Assembly: GCA_965199555.1 (NCBI GenBank)
Contig: CBDASJ010000024.1
Coordinates: 248,001-312,000 of the forward strand
DNA length: 64,000 nucleotides
Direction: 5' to 3'
Source of the DNA: LMUY01 sp965199555
GTDB taxonomy: Bacteria; Pseudomonadota; Alphaproteobacteria; Acetobacterales; Acetobacteraceae
The notes beneath the pieces are model-generated. The model was not told where the DNA came from. It did not search any database and was given only the letters and a program-made list of their open reading frames with translations. Shown here in pieces: positions 1 through 8,751 of this stretch. The translations under genes were made by a program, and so were the position numbers. Numbering within the stretch: position 1 is the stretch's first letter; every line of letters starts with the position of its first letter.

Positions 1-1106
1 TCCGTCAGCATCCGGGTGGGATTGCCGCCGTCCATCGCTTCCACCTGAACGGCGCCGAACCCGGCGGCGGCGAGGTGCCGTTGCAGGATCGGACCGACAT
101 CGCGCCAATCCAGCCCGACCACGAAGCGCAACTGCACCACCGCCTCGGCCAGGCCGGGGATCGCGCCAGCGGGCTGCGCCATGTTGCCGGCGCCCATGGC
201 CAGCACCTCCAGCGTGTTGGCGGCAAACACGCGTTCCGCGGGTGACAGGCCCGGCTCGCCCCAGCCGGGCTCCACCGCCGGTTCGCCTTCGCCGCCCGCG
301 GGCGTCACGTCCGCCAGGGCGTTCCGCACCGCCTCCGGCACGGCGCCGGCGCGCAGGCCCGCGATGCGCAGCACGCCGGCACCGTCCACGCAGCAGGCGA
401 TGGCGTTGCACAGCACGGTGGCCGCGTTGCTGATCAGCCCGCCCCAATTGCCGGAATGATGCGCGCCCTCGCGCAGCCGGATGCTGAGGCGCAGCCGCAC
501 CACGCCACGGGAGCCGAGGAACAGCGTCGGCCGCTCGGCGCTCAGCCGCGGGCCGTCGGAGGCGATGAGCACGTCCGCGGCCAGCGCGCTGCGCTCCGCC
601 CGGCAAACGGCGCGCAGGCCGGGCGAGCCAAGCTCCTCGCCCATTTCCAGGATGAACTTGGCGTTGAAGCCAAGCGTGCCCCGCGCCTGCAACACGGTCG
701 CCAAGGCGGCGATGTTGACGCTGTGCTGGCCCTTGTTGTCGGCGCTGCCGCGGCCATACCAACGCGCCCCGTCGGTTGTCAGCGTCCAGGGATCGCGTCC
801 CTGCGCCCACCGCCCTTCCATGCCGGGCACGGTGTCGCCGTGGCCGTAGAACAGGACGGTCGGCAGCTCGCTGCCTTCGTGTCGTTCGGCCAGGAGGAAC
901 TGCCCGTCCCCGTCCACGCGGCGCGTGGTGAAGCCGAGCGCCGCGAACGTGGCCGCCATTTCGTCGTCCAGGTAGGCACGCAACGCCGGGCGGCTGCTGG
1001 CGACGGGGCTTTCGGTGCGAAAGGCGATGCGACGGCCGAGGTCGGCCGCAAAATCACCGCTGTCCACATGGGCCTGCGCCGCCTGCAAGATGCCGTCGCG
1101 ATCCAA
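1..1106 (-). CDS. M20 family metallopeptidase / deacylase (3' end cut by window edge)
   Basis: This gene should encode a di-zinc amidohydrolase of the M20 (ArgE/DapE/carboxypeptidase) family. The reading frame is open from the window edge to a TTG start at 1106, which has a clear GGAGG ribosome binding site six bases upstream. Near residue 95 there is YGHGDTVPG with the first metal His and the catalytic Asp. GRGSADNKGQ supplies the bridging Asp and EMGEELGSPG supplies the general-base Glu. The visible part is about 368 residues, so only the C-terminus is missing. It lies 14 bases after the SMP-30 gene and is the last visible gene of a minus-strand operon. The substrate cannot be read from sequence; acetylated amino acids or dipeptides are typical of the family. 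Confidence 0.85.
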   Translation of the reverse strand, partial: MDRDGILQAAQAHVDSGDFAADLGRRIAFRTESPVASSRPALRAYLDDEMAATFAALGFTTRRVDGDGQFLLAERHEGSELPTVLFYGHGDTVPGMEGRWAQGRDPWTLTTDGARWYGRGSADNKGQHSVNIAALATVLQARGTLGFNAKFILEMGEELGSPGLRAVCRAERSALAADVLIASDGPRLSAERPTLFLGSRGVVRLRLSIRLREGAHHSGNWGGLISNAATVLCNAIACCVDGAGVLRIAGLRAGAVPEAVRNALADVTPAGGEGEPAVEPGWGEPGLSPAERVFAANTLEVLAMGAGNMAQPAGAIPGLAEAVVQLRFVVGLDWRDVGPILQRHLAAAGFGAVQVEAMDGGNPTRMLT

Positions 1107-1120
1107 GATGAGCCTCCGGG

Positions 1121-2095
1121 TCAACCGAGGAGATCGATCGCCAGCAGCAGGTCGGTGGCGGCAATGAACAGGCGGCGATTGCCGTCGCCGCCAAAGGCGC
1201 AGTTCGAGCACACGGCCGGCGTCGGAATATAGCCGAGCCGGGAGCGGTCGGGTGCCAGGACGTGGATGCCGTCCGCCGCGGTGGTCCACACCCAGCCGCG
1301 CGCGTCCACCTTGAAGCCGTCGGGATAACCGTGGTCGGTGTGACAGAAGAACCGCCGGTTGGTGAGTGCGCCGTCCGCGGCGACGTCGAACGCCTCGATC
1401 TTGTGCTGCGTCCCCGTTTGGTCGCCGGGGATTTCGTTCAGCGACAGCGAGGTGTCGGACACGTAAAGCGTTTGCCCGTCCGGGGAGAACGCCAGGCCGT
1501 TCGGCTGCTCGAAATCGGCCATCCGGCGCAGCGCGCCGCTTCCGGTGTCGAAGCGATACACGCTACGATGGTCCAGCTCCGGATCCACCAGGCTGCCCTG
1601 GTTGGGCATCAGCAGCCCGAAGGTCGGGTCGGTGAACCAGATCGCGCCATCGTTGGCGACGGCGACGTCGTTGGGCGAGTTGAGCCGCTTGCCCTCGAAA
1701 TGCGTGATGATCGGCACCGGCTCGCCGTCACCGTTCGAACGGCTGATGCAGCGGCGGCCGTGTTCGCAATGCACCAGGCGGCCATCCGGCTCCAGCGCGT
1801 TGCCGTTCATGAAGTAGGTGGCGTCGATCGCGACGGTCACTTCCCCGTCCGGGCGCCAGGCCAGCAGCCGTCGGTTCGGCACGTCCGACCAGACCAGCCG
1901 GCCGGGTGCTGGCTGCCATACCGGACCTTCGCCGTGCAGCGTGCCCTCGTAGAGTTGCAGCAGCTTGGCGTCGGGTGACAGCACCGTTGCCAGCCGCGGA
2001 TCGTCGATCTGCACACCCTGGAAGTTTTCCACCGGCTTCGGCGGCCCGGCGCGCCGCAGCAGCCGGCCGGGCAGCAGGGCGGAGTTGTCGGTCAT
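1121..2095 (-). CDS. SMP-30/gluconolactonase/LRE family protein
   Basis: This predicted six-bladed beta-propeller lactonase has 324 residues. Signature stretches include GEGPVW near residue 50, the metal-site region SPNDVAV near 140 and FTDPTFG just after it, with later blades carrying QPNGLAFSPD and HGYPDGFKVD. Enzymes of this family hydrolyse sugar or organophosphate lactones using a divalent cation. The start is the ATG at 2095, which overlaps the stop codon of the VOC gene in an ATGA arrangement, so the two are translationally coupled. The frame stays open much further upstream, but that part is only the shadow of the VOC gene. The natural lactone is unknown. Confidence 0.88.
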   Translation of the reverse strand: MTDNSALLPGRLLRRAGPPKPVENFQGVQIDDPRLATVLSPDAKLLQLYEGTLHGEGPVWQPAPGRLVWSDVPNRRLLAWRPDGEVTVAIDATYFMNGNALEPDGRLVHCEHGRRCISRSNGDGEPVPIITHFEGKRLNSPNDVAVANDGAIWFTDPTFGLLMPNQGSLVDPELDHRSVYRFDTGSGALRRMADFEQPNGLAFSPDGQTLYVSDTSLSLNEIPGDQTGTQHKIEAFDVAADGALTNRRFFCHTDHGYPDGFKVDARGWVWTTAADGIHVLAPDRSRLGYIPTPAVCSNCAFGGDGNRRLFIAATDLLLAIDLLG

Positions 2096-2958
2096 GGGTT
2101 GGCACCCCTGGCTGGTTCGACCTGGTGGAGGTGGCCGTCGGGGTCGCGCAGCAGCGCTGTCCGCGCGCCCTGCCACACGATACGCGTCGCCGCGACGTCG
2201 TTCGCCTGCAAGGACGGCCCTGCGGCGCCGCGCGGAACGTGGTAGCCCAGCAATTCCAAATGCGGCGTGGCCGAGGCCGGGTGCAGCGGCACCACGGACA
2301 CCTCCACGCCGGCCAGGCCATCGAGGCGCTGCTGCTCCGGGCCCTGGTTCAACGTCCGCTTGCCCGGCTCCAGCCCCAGCGAGCGGTAGAACGACGTGCT
2401 GGCGTCGGCATCGGCGACGCTGATGGCGGAGTGGTCGATGCCAAGGCCGATCTGCCCGGCTGCCGCTGACTTGCCCTGCCACGCCGGAGGCCGGGCGCCC
2501 GGCGGGAATTGCAGCAACTCCAACGGATGACCGTCCGAATCGCGGAACTTGAACGCCTGCACCCCACCCGAGGATTGCGGCAGTTGCTGCGGGCCGCCTT
2601 GGCTGATGGGCATTGCCGCCGTCACGTGGCGATACGCTTCCGCCATGTCCTCCACCACCAGTGCCAGATGCTGGAACCATAGCGCGGCGGCATCGCCGTG
2701 CTCCGGGTATGGACGCCCGACGGTGTCGAACTGCTCGATCGCCACGATCTGCCCGCCCAGCCGCAATCCTTGCCGCCGCCCCGCGCCGGCCACGCCGAGC
2801 AAGGTCAACTCATCCTGCGGGATCGCCTGCTCGGGGCCGTCCACCGCGAAGCCGAGCGTTTCTTCGTAGAAGCGCCGCAACCGCGGCAGGTCGGCCGTGA
2901 CCAGGCGGAACCCGGCGATCGCCGTCAGCGGAGCACCCGTTGGCGATTCAAGTGACAT
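2092..2958 (-). CDS. two-module VOC (glyoxalase/extradiol dioxygenase-fold) protein
   Basis: The protein has 288 residues with two vicinal-oxygen-chelate modules, roughly 8-140 and 150-285. Each opens with a short beta strand and an RRFYEETLG or TSFYRSLGL segment typical of the fold, and each closes near DSDGHPLELLQF or DPDGHLHQVE, which supply the usual metal-ligand Glu region. Such proteins are glyoxalases, extradiol dioxygenases or resistance proteins. Neighbouring cupin, DoxX and lactonase genes suggest ring cleavage or a related catabolic step, but this is inference. The start at 2958 overlaps the cupin gene by 11 bases and the stop overlaps the SMP-30 start by 4. Confidence 0.85.
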   Translation of the reverse strand: MSLESPTGAPLTAIAGFRLVTADLPRLRRFYEETLGFAVDGPEQAIPQDELTLLGVAGAGRRQGLRLGGQIVAIEQFDTVGRPYPEHGDAAALWFQHLALVVEDMAEAYRHVTAAMPISQGGPQQLPQSSGGVQAFKFRDSDGHPLELLQFPPGARPPAWQGKSAAAGQIGLGIDHSAISVADADASTSFYRSLGLEPGKRTLNQGPEQQRLDGLAGVEVSVVPLHPASATPHLELLGYHVPRGAAGPSLQANDVAATRIVWQGARTALLRDPDGHLHQVEPARGANP

Positions 2959-3439
2959 GGCAGGGCGTGTGTTGCGGATCGACGTGCAGTTGCACCGTCA
3001 TCAACACGGCCGGCTCGTTGCCGATCGTGCCGGAGCGATGGCCCTTCCTGCCGTCGGTTTTGGTGCAGCCCTGGTCCTCGCCGAAGGAGAACTCGCCGGG
3101 GCCTTGCTCGATCCGCGTGCCGTCCATGCTTTCGATCCACCAGCGGCCGGACAGCACGACGATCCATTGCGGCGCCGGGTTCTCGTGCCAGTCGCCCACC
3201 CAGCCGACCGGCTGCACCGTCACCACCACGGTGGAGGAATGGGTATCATGCTTGTTATTCCATTGCGGATCGGCGCCGCCGACGCCCTTCAGCTCGAACG
3301 TGGTGAGCGCACACTGCGCCTGGTGGCTGACGCCGTTCGCGTCGGTCCACAGGTGCCAATACGGGACGCTGGGCTTCGGGCCGCTCTTGCCCTCGTCCTT
3401 GCCGGTGAGCTTGGCAAACGCCTCGATCGGGTTCTGCAT
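2948..3439 (-). CDS. cupin-fold protein
   Basis: This is a 163-residue single-cupin protein. The central part (residues 60-150) has WHENPAPQWIVVLSG followed by a glycine-rich turn and QGPGEFSFGED, matching the two cupin motifs. The start at 3439 is preceded by AGGAGG with six bases of spacing, which decides against longer in-frame starts inside the upstream gene. It may bind a metal and act as a small dioxygenase or isomerase, or only bind a ligand. It is the second gene of the operon and overlaps the following VOC gene by 11 bases. Confidence 0.8.
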   Translation of the reverse strand: MQNPIEAFAKLTGKDEGKSGPKPSVPYWHLWTDANGVSHQAQCALTTFELKGVGGADPQWNNKHDTHSSTVVVTVQPVGWVGDWHENPAPQWIVVLSGRWWIESMDGTRIEQGPGEFSFGEDQGCTKTDGRKGHRSGTIGNEPAVLMTVQLHVDPQHTPCHVT

Positions 3440-3449
3440 GCTGGGCCTC

Positions 3450-3923
3450 CTATCGCGGCAACGCGGCCGTTGCATAAGGGTGAGACGAGGCGAAAGGGTC
3501 GGCAAGGAAGGCATGCCAGTCGTTACCCTGCAGGCCGACGACGATCAGCAAAAACCCGGATGCGAGCGAGAAGTTCTTCAGGAAATCCCAGAACAGATCG
3601 CGCCCTTTGCTTTCGCCCGACGCCCAGAAGTCACCCGGTTGCCAGAACCGCTTGAATAACACGGCCGTCATCGCGCAGTAGCCGGCCATGATGAACGCGG
3701 CGAGCCGGTCCGCGACGCCGGTGAGGATGCCGAGCGGCATGACCAGCTCCACGAACAAGCCCGTGAAGATCAGCGCCTTCGCGACCGCGTCGGAGCTGAA
3801 GAGCTGCTTGGCCTGCTTCACCGCGCCGGCGAAGTTCAGGATCTTGTCGAGCGCGCTGGCGGGGAAGAACAGCACCACCAATCCGTAGCGCACGAGCAGG
3901 ATCACGACCTGGGAGGTGGTCAT
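3450..3923 (-). CDS. DoxX family membrane protein
   Basis: The product has 157 residues with four predicted membrane segments, starting VVILLVRYGLVVLFFPASAL, then LIFTGLFVELVMPLGILTG, FIMAGYCAMTAVLF and FSLASGFLLIVVG. This four-helix layout with conserved Leu/Gly-rich helices is that of the DoxX/YphA family, often linked to quinone-related redox or thiosulfate metabolism. The ATG at 3923 starts just before the first hydrophobic helix; a start at 3983 would add an unlikely Arg-rich leader. It is the first gene of the minus-strand operon and ends 10 bases before the cupin start. The exact role is unknown. Confidence 0.78.
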   Translation of the reverse strand: MTTSQVVILLVRYGLVVLFFPASALDKILNFAGAVKQAKQLFSSDAVAKALIFTGLFVELVMPLGILTGVADRLAAFIMAGYCAMTAVLFKRFWQPGDFWASGESKGRDLFWDFLKNFSLASGFLLIVVGLQGNDWHAFLADPFASSHPYATAALPR

Positions 3924-4042
3924 GCGCCCACCCGGCGCGCGCTGTGCTCGTCCACCATTACGACCCCACTCACTGTCTCGCACGGACCCAAGCGCGGATC
4001 ACCCAGGAAGTTTGCAGTGAAATGCCGTCCACGCGTGCGATG

Positions 4043-4522
4043 TCACCCGGCCAAGCGGCGGACGGCCATGGCGATCGCGTCGTAGGGCAGCGCCGCGCAT
4101 TCCCGCAGACGCCAGTACCACGCCCAACTGCCGGACGCTGGGGGCGGGCAATGGCTGGCGCGCACGCCGGCCATCCGCATGAGCATCACGCAGCGCGGCA
4201 GGTGGTAGGCGCTGCTGGCCAGGCGGACCGGACGTGGGCTATCCGCCAGCAGGCGTGCGCAGGCCACGGCCGATGACAGCGTGTCGGTAGCGGTTTCTTC
4301 CAGTTGGATGTGGCTGGCGGGGACGCCGAGCGCCCGCAACATCGCCGCCATGACGCTGGCCTCGGACGGGCCGTGGCGGCCGACAGCGCCGGTGGGCATG
4401 TAATGCGCCGCCGTGCCGCCGCAGTTGAACGCGGCCCGCACCCGGGCCTGCATGGTGGGGCTGGGCGTCCCGCCGGGCAGCACCGCCGCACCGAAGATCA
4501 CGATGGTGCCAGGCGGGTTCAC
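4043..4522 (-). CDS. YdcF/ElyC-like DUF218 protein (short, soluble)
   Basis: This 159-residue protein belongs to the DUF218/YdcF family. It starts with the strand IVIFGAAVL, followed by a small turn, GPSEASVMAAMLRALGV near residue 60, and LASSAYHLPR near 120, which carries the family S-x-YH-P-R motif. The GTG start at 4522 overlaps the stop of the upstream methyltransferase (GTGA), so the pair is probably one transcript. Unlike the second copy at 31831-32448 it lacks a membrane anchor. Family members are tied to envelope glycan metabolism, but the biochemical activity is not settled. Confidence 0.78.
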   Translation of the reverse strand: MNPPGTIVIFGAAVLPGGTPSPTMQARVRAAFNCGGTAAHYMPTGAVGRHGPSEASVMAAMLRALGVPASHIQLEETATDTLSSAVACARLLADSPRPVRLASSAYHLPRCVMLMRMAGVRASHCPPPASGSWAWYWRLRECAALPYDAIAMAVRRLAG

Positions 4523-5757
4523 GGAGGCGGGGCCAGCAGCAGGCGGTTGAGCGCGCAAAGCGGGCCGAACGTGTCGCGCCAAGCGCGGGCGAAAGCGTCC
4601 GGCGGCACCCGGCCAGCCAGCTCCGCCCCGATGGCGCCGACACTGCGCTGGCCATCGACCAGGCGCAGCATGGCGGCGGCCAGCGGCGGCAGCGGGATCG
4701 GCACCCGCAGCCCGTCGAACAGAAAGGGCAGCATGCCGTCCGGCCGGATGTGTTTGGCGAGCTCGGCACCCGGCATTTCCCGCATCACCGGGATCGCGGC
4801 CGGGTCGTTGCCGTCCGGCGTCGCCGGGGCGTCGGCTGCGCGCACGGCGTACACCACGTGGGTGCTGATGTTGCCGCACAACGCCTCGGCCAGCGCGGCC
4901 CGCTCGACCGGGCCGAGCGCCGCCGCCCGCGCCCGCAACCGTGCATCGGGCAGGTAGATGGCCGGATCGTAACGCAGCGGCTCCATCCAGCAGGTGACGT
5001 GCAGGCCGGCCGCGGACAGCAGGGCGTGCAGCGCCGGCACGTCATACGCCCGGTCCCGCGGGTTCAGCACCAGGTCGTACAGCCCGGCGTCGCCGCCGGT
5101 CAGGTGGTCGGCGAACAGGGTGTTGCGGTGCAGCCAGGCAGTATCCGGCAAGTGCCGCATCACCCGCCGGGCCACATCCAGCCGGGCGGCAGGCGGCTCC
5201 GCCTCCGGCGCCAGCAGGCGCAGCGCGTCCTGCACCATGTAGACGCCGGTGCGGCCATGCGGGGCATACACCATCAACCCGAGGCCGCCGCCCGGCGCCA
5301 GCACCGACAGCAGCGCCTGCAACCCGGCGGCGGGGTCCGGCAGGTGGTGCAGCACGCCGCAGCAATCGATGTAATCGAACGGTTCCAGGCCGGAGCCTGG
5401 CAGGTCCAGCAAGGATCCGTCATGCCATGCCATCGCCAACCCGCGCGCCGCCGCGCGTGCCTGGGCCACGCCCCGGGCGGCGGATGAGCGGTCCAGGTAG
5501 GTGACCTGGCCGGGGCGGCCAAGCGTCGCCATCTGCTGGGCGAGCATGATGGCACCGTCGCCGGTGCCGCCGCCGGCCACCAGGGCGCGCAGCGGGCGGG
5601 ATGCTGGCCGGGCGGCGCCGAACACCCAGTGGTCGATTTCCCGCAGGTGGCTGGGGCTGCCGATGACCAGGCGGCGCGCCTCGTCCGCGGGGTCGCGGGC
5701 CGGGTAGGGATAGGCCTCGTACTGCGCGGCCAGCCGGGAGTCGGTTGCGTCGGTCAT
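4519..5757 (-). CDS. class I SAM-dependent methyltransferase with extra C-terminal domain
   Basis: The protein has 412 residues. The Rossmann methyltransferase core covers about 55-200: ALVAGGGTGDGAI is motif I for SAM binding, YLDRSSAA holds the acidic strand, and CCGVLHHLPDP is motif IV. After it come about 200 residues, ending with a helix-turn segment around residues 335-412 (LFDGLRVP, LRLVDGQRSV) that looks like the small winged domain seen in PqqD-like or related proteins; that resemblance is only by eye. The ATG at 5757 is preferred over one three codons upstream. The gene is divergent from the IalB-like gene and its stop overlaps the YdcF-like start. The substrate is unknown. Confidence 0.78.
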   Translation of the reverse strand: MTDATDSRLAAQYEAYPYPARDPADEARRLVIGSPSHLREIDHWVFGAARPASRPLRALVAGGGTGDGAIMLAQQMATLGRPGQVTYLDRSSAARGVAQARAAARGLAMAWHDGSLLDLPGSGLEPFDYIDCCGVLHHLPDPAAGLQALLSVLAPGGGLGLMVYAPHGRTGVYMVQDALRLLAPEAEPPAARLDVARRVMRHLPDTAWLHRNTLFADHLTGGDAGLYDLVLNPRDRAYDVPALHALLSAAGLHVTCWMEPLRYDPAIYLPDARLRARAAALGPVERAALAEALCGNISTHVVYAVRAADAPATPDGNDPAAIPVMREMPGAELAKHIRPDGMLPFLFDGLRVPIPLPPLAAAMLRLVDGQRSVGAIGAELAGRVPPDAFARAWRDTFGPLCALNRLLLAPPP

Positions 5758-5869
5758 GCAGTACACCTATCGCGCGCGTCGGGCGCTCGCCACCGGATTG
5801 GTGCGGCGGGGCCAAGGCAGGCCCGATCCGCCGCTTGTTCCCAGGCCGCTGCCGCCGTATTTGTCCGCC

Positions 5870-6415
5870 ATGCGATCCCTCCTGTTCTGCGTCCCCGCCC
5901 TGTTGGTCGCCGCGCCCGCGTTGGCGCAGCCGCGGCCGTCCCGTCCGGCCGCGCACCCGGCCACCCACCCGGCGTCGGCCGCCCCCCGGGCGATCGGCAA
6001 GTTCGACGATTGGACCGCCGCCACGCACCAGGAGGGGGGGCAAACCGTGTGTTACGCCTTCACCCGGGCGTCCGCTTCCACGCCGCCCTTGGCCGGGCGG
6101 GGGGACGTGGTGCTGACGGTGACGCAGCGGCCGGGCAGCGCGCGCGATGCCGTCGCGATCAGCGCCGGCTTCGCCTACGCCGCCAACGCCGAGGTGGTGT
6201 TGCAGGTGGAAAGCACGGCGCTGCCGTTCTACACCAGCCAACGCTCCGCCTTTGCGCGCGACGGGCATGCGGTGGTGGGCGCGTTTGAGCGCGCGCGCCA
6301 GGCCGTCGCCAAGTCGCCCGGGCCGCGCAACAGCCAGGTGCAGGATACCTTCAACCTGCGCGGCTTCTCGACCGCCTACGCCGCCATCAACAAAGCCTGC
6401 TCCGGCAAGGGCTGA
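5870..6415 (+). CDS. secreted IalB-like (invasion-associated locus B) protein
   Basis: This 181-residue protein has a clear Sec signal peptide (MRSLLFCVPALLVAAPALAQ). A short Pro/Ala-rich linker follows, then the IalB-like domain beginning at FDDWTA near residue 45, with CYAFTRA, TVTQRPG and a late FNLRGFSTAY. The family is common in Alphaproteobacteria as periplasmic or outer-membrane-associated proteins of unclear molecular function. The ATG at 5870 is chosen because it begins the signal peptide; the frame is open from 5756, which would give an implausible basic leader. The stop overlaps the rlmN start by one base (TGATG). Confidence 0.82.
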   Translation: MRSLLFCVPALLVAAPALAQPRPSRPAAHPATHPASAAPRAIGKFDDWTAATHQEGGQTVCYAFTRASASTPPLAGRGDVVLTVTQRPGSARDAVAISAGFAYAANAEVVLQVESTALPFYTSQRSAFARDGHAVVGAFERARQAVAKSPGPRNSQVQDTFNLRGFSTAYAAINKACSGKG

Positions 6416-7578
6416 TGTCGGCCAGCCTGAGCGAGGCCGAACGCGACCGCATCCTGGCGAAATCGGCGCTGTTTTCCCCGCCCCCGATCGCCCTGCCGGA
6501 CGGAAGGCGGGAGTTGGTGGGCCTGACCCGGCCGGAGTTGATCGAAGAACTGGCGGCCATCGGGGAAAAGCCGTTCCGCGCCAAGCAGCTTTGGCACTGG
6601 ATCTACCACCAGGGAACGACCGACTTCGCCGCCATGTCGTCCATCGCCCGGCCCTTGCAGGCCAAGCTGGCCGAGCGCTTCGTCATCGGCCGCCCCGGCA
6701 TCGCCGCCGAGCAGACCAGCACGGATGGCACCCGCAAATGGCTGTTCCGCTTCCGCGACGGGCAGGAAGCGGAAACCGTCTACATCCCCGATCGGCAGGA
6801 AGATCGGGGTGCGGTCTGCATCTCCTCCCAGGTGGGCTGCACGCTGTCCTGCCGCTTCTGCCACACGGGCACGCAGCGGCTGGTGCGCAATTTGGGCACG
6901 GCGGAGATCGTCGGCCAATTCATGGCCGCGCGCGATGCCTACGGGGAGTGGCCGTCGCCGCGCGGCGAAACGCCCCGGCTGCTGTCCACGATCGTGCTGA
7001 TGGGCATGGGCGAACCGCTATACAATTACGAGCACGTGGCCCGCGCCATGCGGATCGTGATGGATGGCGAGGGCATCGGCCTGTCCCGCCGGCGCATCAC
7101 GCTGTCGACCTCGGGCGTGGTGCCGATGATGGACCGCTGCGGCGAGGAGCTGGGCGTGAACCTGGCCGTGTCGCTGCATGCGGTGCGGGACGGGTTGCGC
7201 GACGAGATCGTGCCGCTGAACCGGAAGTACCCCATCGCGGAACTGCTGGCCGCCTGTCGCCGCTATCCGGGGGCCTCCAACTCCCGCCGGATCACCTTCG
7301 AATACGTCATGCTGCGCGGCGTCAACGACAGCGAGGCGGATGCGCGGGAGCTGGTGCGCCTGATCGCCGGCATTCCCGCCAAGGTGAACCTGATCCCGTT
7401 CAATCCATGGCCCGGCAGCGCCTATTTGCCGAGCACGCGGGAGCAGTTGGACCGGTTTGCCGGCATCGTCATGGAGGCCGGGTTCTCCAGCCCGGTGCGC
7501 ACGCCGCGCGGGCGGGACATCCTGGCCGCCTGCGGGCAGTTGCGCACGGAAAGCGAACGGGTGCGGCCGGCTGCCTAA
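6415..7578 (+). CDS. rlmN: dual-specificity 23S rRNA/tRNA adenine-C2 methyltransferase RlmN
   Basis: RlmN is a radical SAM enzyme that methylates C2 of A2503 in 23S rRNA and A37 in some tRNAs. The 387-residue protein has the N-terminal FRAKQLWHWIY region, the cluster-binding CTLSCRFC motif near residue 143, and the methyl-carrying cysteine region with AACGQL near the C-terminus. The MGMGEPLYNY segment and SGVVP are also typical. The start overlaps the preceding stop (TGATG), so it is coupled to the IalB-like gene, a usual pairing in this group. Its last four bases overlap the end of the convergent fic gene. Confidence 0.96.
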   Translation: MSASLSEAERDRILAKSALFSPPPIALPDGRRELVGLTRPELIEELAAIGEKPFRAKQLWHWIYHQGTTDFAAMSSIARPLQAKLAERFVIGRPGIAAEQTSTDGTRKWLFRFRDGQEAETVYIPDRQEDRGAVCISSQVGCTLSCRFCHTGTQRLVRNLGTAEIVGQFMAARDAYGEWPSPRGETPRLLSTIVLMGMGEPLYNYEHVARAMRIVMDGEGIGLSRRRITLSTSGVVPMMDRCGEELGVNLAVSLHAVRDGLRDEIVPLNRKYPIAELLAACRRYPGASNSRRITFEYVMLRGVNDSEADARELVRLIAGIPAKVNLIPFNPWPGSAYLPSTREQLDRFAGIVMEAGFSSPVRTPRGRDILAACGQLRTESERVRPAA

Positions 7579-8749
7579 CGGGGCAGCGGTTCCGTGCCTT
7601 CGCTCAACACGGCGAGGTAGGCGGTGTAGCGGAAGATCCGTCCGCGCCTGCGCCCGGTGGTCTCGCCCACGATGCCCAGTTGCTCGAGGTCTGCCAGGGC
7701 TGCGTTGACCGTGGGCGTGCTCAGCCCCGTAAGCGCCACCAACTGCGCCGCCGTCAGCAACGGCTGTTGCTGCAACGTGTCATGCAAGCGGAGCGTGGAG
7801 CCCGCGCGGGGGCCCAGTGCGGCAATCCGCTCGCAGTCGGCCTTGAACAGGTCGATGATCCGGCTAACGGCATCGAAGGCCTGGGTTGCCGTCTCGGCGA
7901 CACCGTCCAGGAAGAACTCCAGCCACGCTTCCCACGCTCCGCGTTCCCGCACCTCTTGCAACAGGCGGTAGTAGTCGTCGCGATGTGTCTTGAGGTAGAG
8001 GCTGAGATACAGGAGCGGCTGATGCAGCACGCCTTGGGCGCAAAGGTATAGCGTCACGAGCAGGCGGCCGATGCGGCCATTGCCCTCGAGGAAAGGGTGG
8101 ATCGTCTCGAACTGCACGTGCAGCAACCCGGCCTTGACAAGGTGTGGCAGGCCGGATGCGTCCTCATGCATGAACGCTTCGAAGGCATGCAGACAGGCCT
8201 GAAGTTCGGTGATGGGAGGCGGCACGAACTGGGCGTTGCCCGGCCGCGTTCCACCGATCCAGTTTGGGACCGCCTGAACTCCCCCGGGTTCTTGCTGCCG
8301 CCACGGCTGCTTTGCAGCAGGCGGGAGTGCATTTCGCAAATAAGTCGCAGTGATAGCGGCAATTCAGCCAGCCGTTCCAACCCGTACATCATCGCATCGA
8401 CGTAGTTCGACACTTCCCGAACATCGTCGATCGGGTGGCCCGTGTCGGCGCCGGTTTCGAAGCGTAGCAAGTCCGTCAGCGTGGATTGCGTGCCTTCGAT
8501 CTGCGAGGAAAGCAGCGCTTCCTTGCGCACGTACATGTGGATGAACAACGCCTGGGGCAGCAGCGTGGTGATGCCGTCCAGGCGACCCAGGGCGCGTTCG
8601 GCTCGACCCAGGCGGTCGAGGAGCGGCAGGATGTCGACCGGCGGGTTCGGCGGCAGCGCCGGGGGCACGAAGGCGCGCACTGGCTCACCGCTGACGGAAG
8701 TCAGGACAAATCGCCCCAAGCGCGCGTTGGCGTCGGCCGGTTTTGGCAT
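7575..8749 (-). pseudogene. Fic family protein with C-terminal winged helix, frameshifted
   Basis: Two overlapping reading frames together make one Fic protein of about 390 residues. The 5' frame (ATG at 8749) has the N-terminal Fic_N part, with SSQIEGTQST holding the inhibitory-helix-like region, and runs to GEFRRSQ. The 3' frame continues with NWIGGTRPG, the catalytic HPFLEGNGRIGR motif and a C-terminal winged helix (LTAAQLVALTGLSTPTVNAA). The switch falls at about 8263-8268, where one base appears to be missing. Fic enzymes AMPylate target proteins using the HPFx[D/E]GNGRxxR loop, and all key residues are intact. It may be a true inactivating mutation or a sequencing error. A perfect palindrome sits just upstream. 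Confidence 0.85.
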
Positions 8750-8751
8750 AT

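Noticed and set aside
456..1232. Plus-strand open frame of 258 codons at the window start
   Set aside because: The minus-strand M20 peptidase in the same place has all catalytic motifs and a GGAGG site; the plus frame is a shadow.
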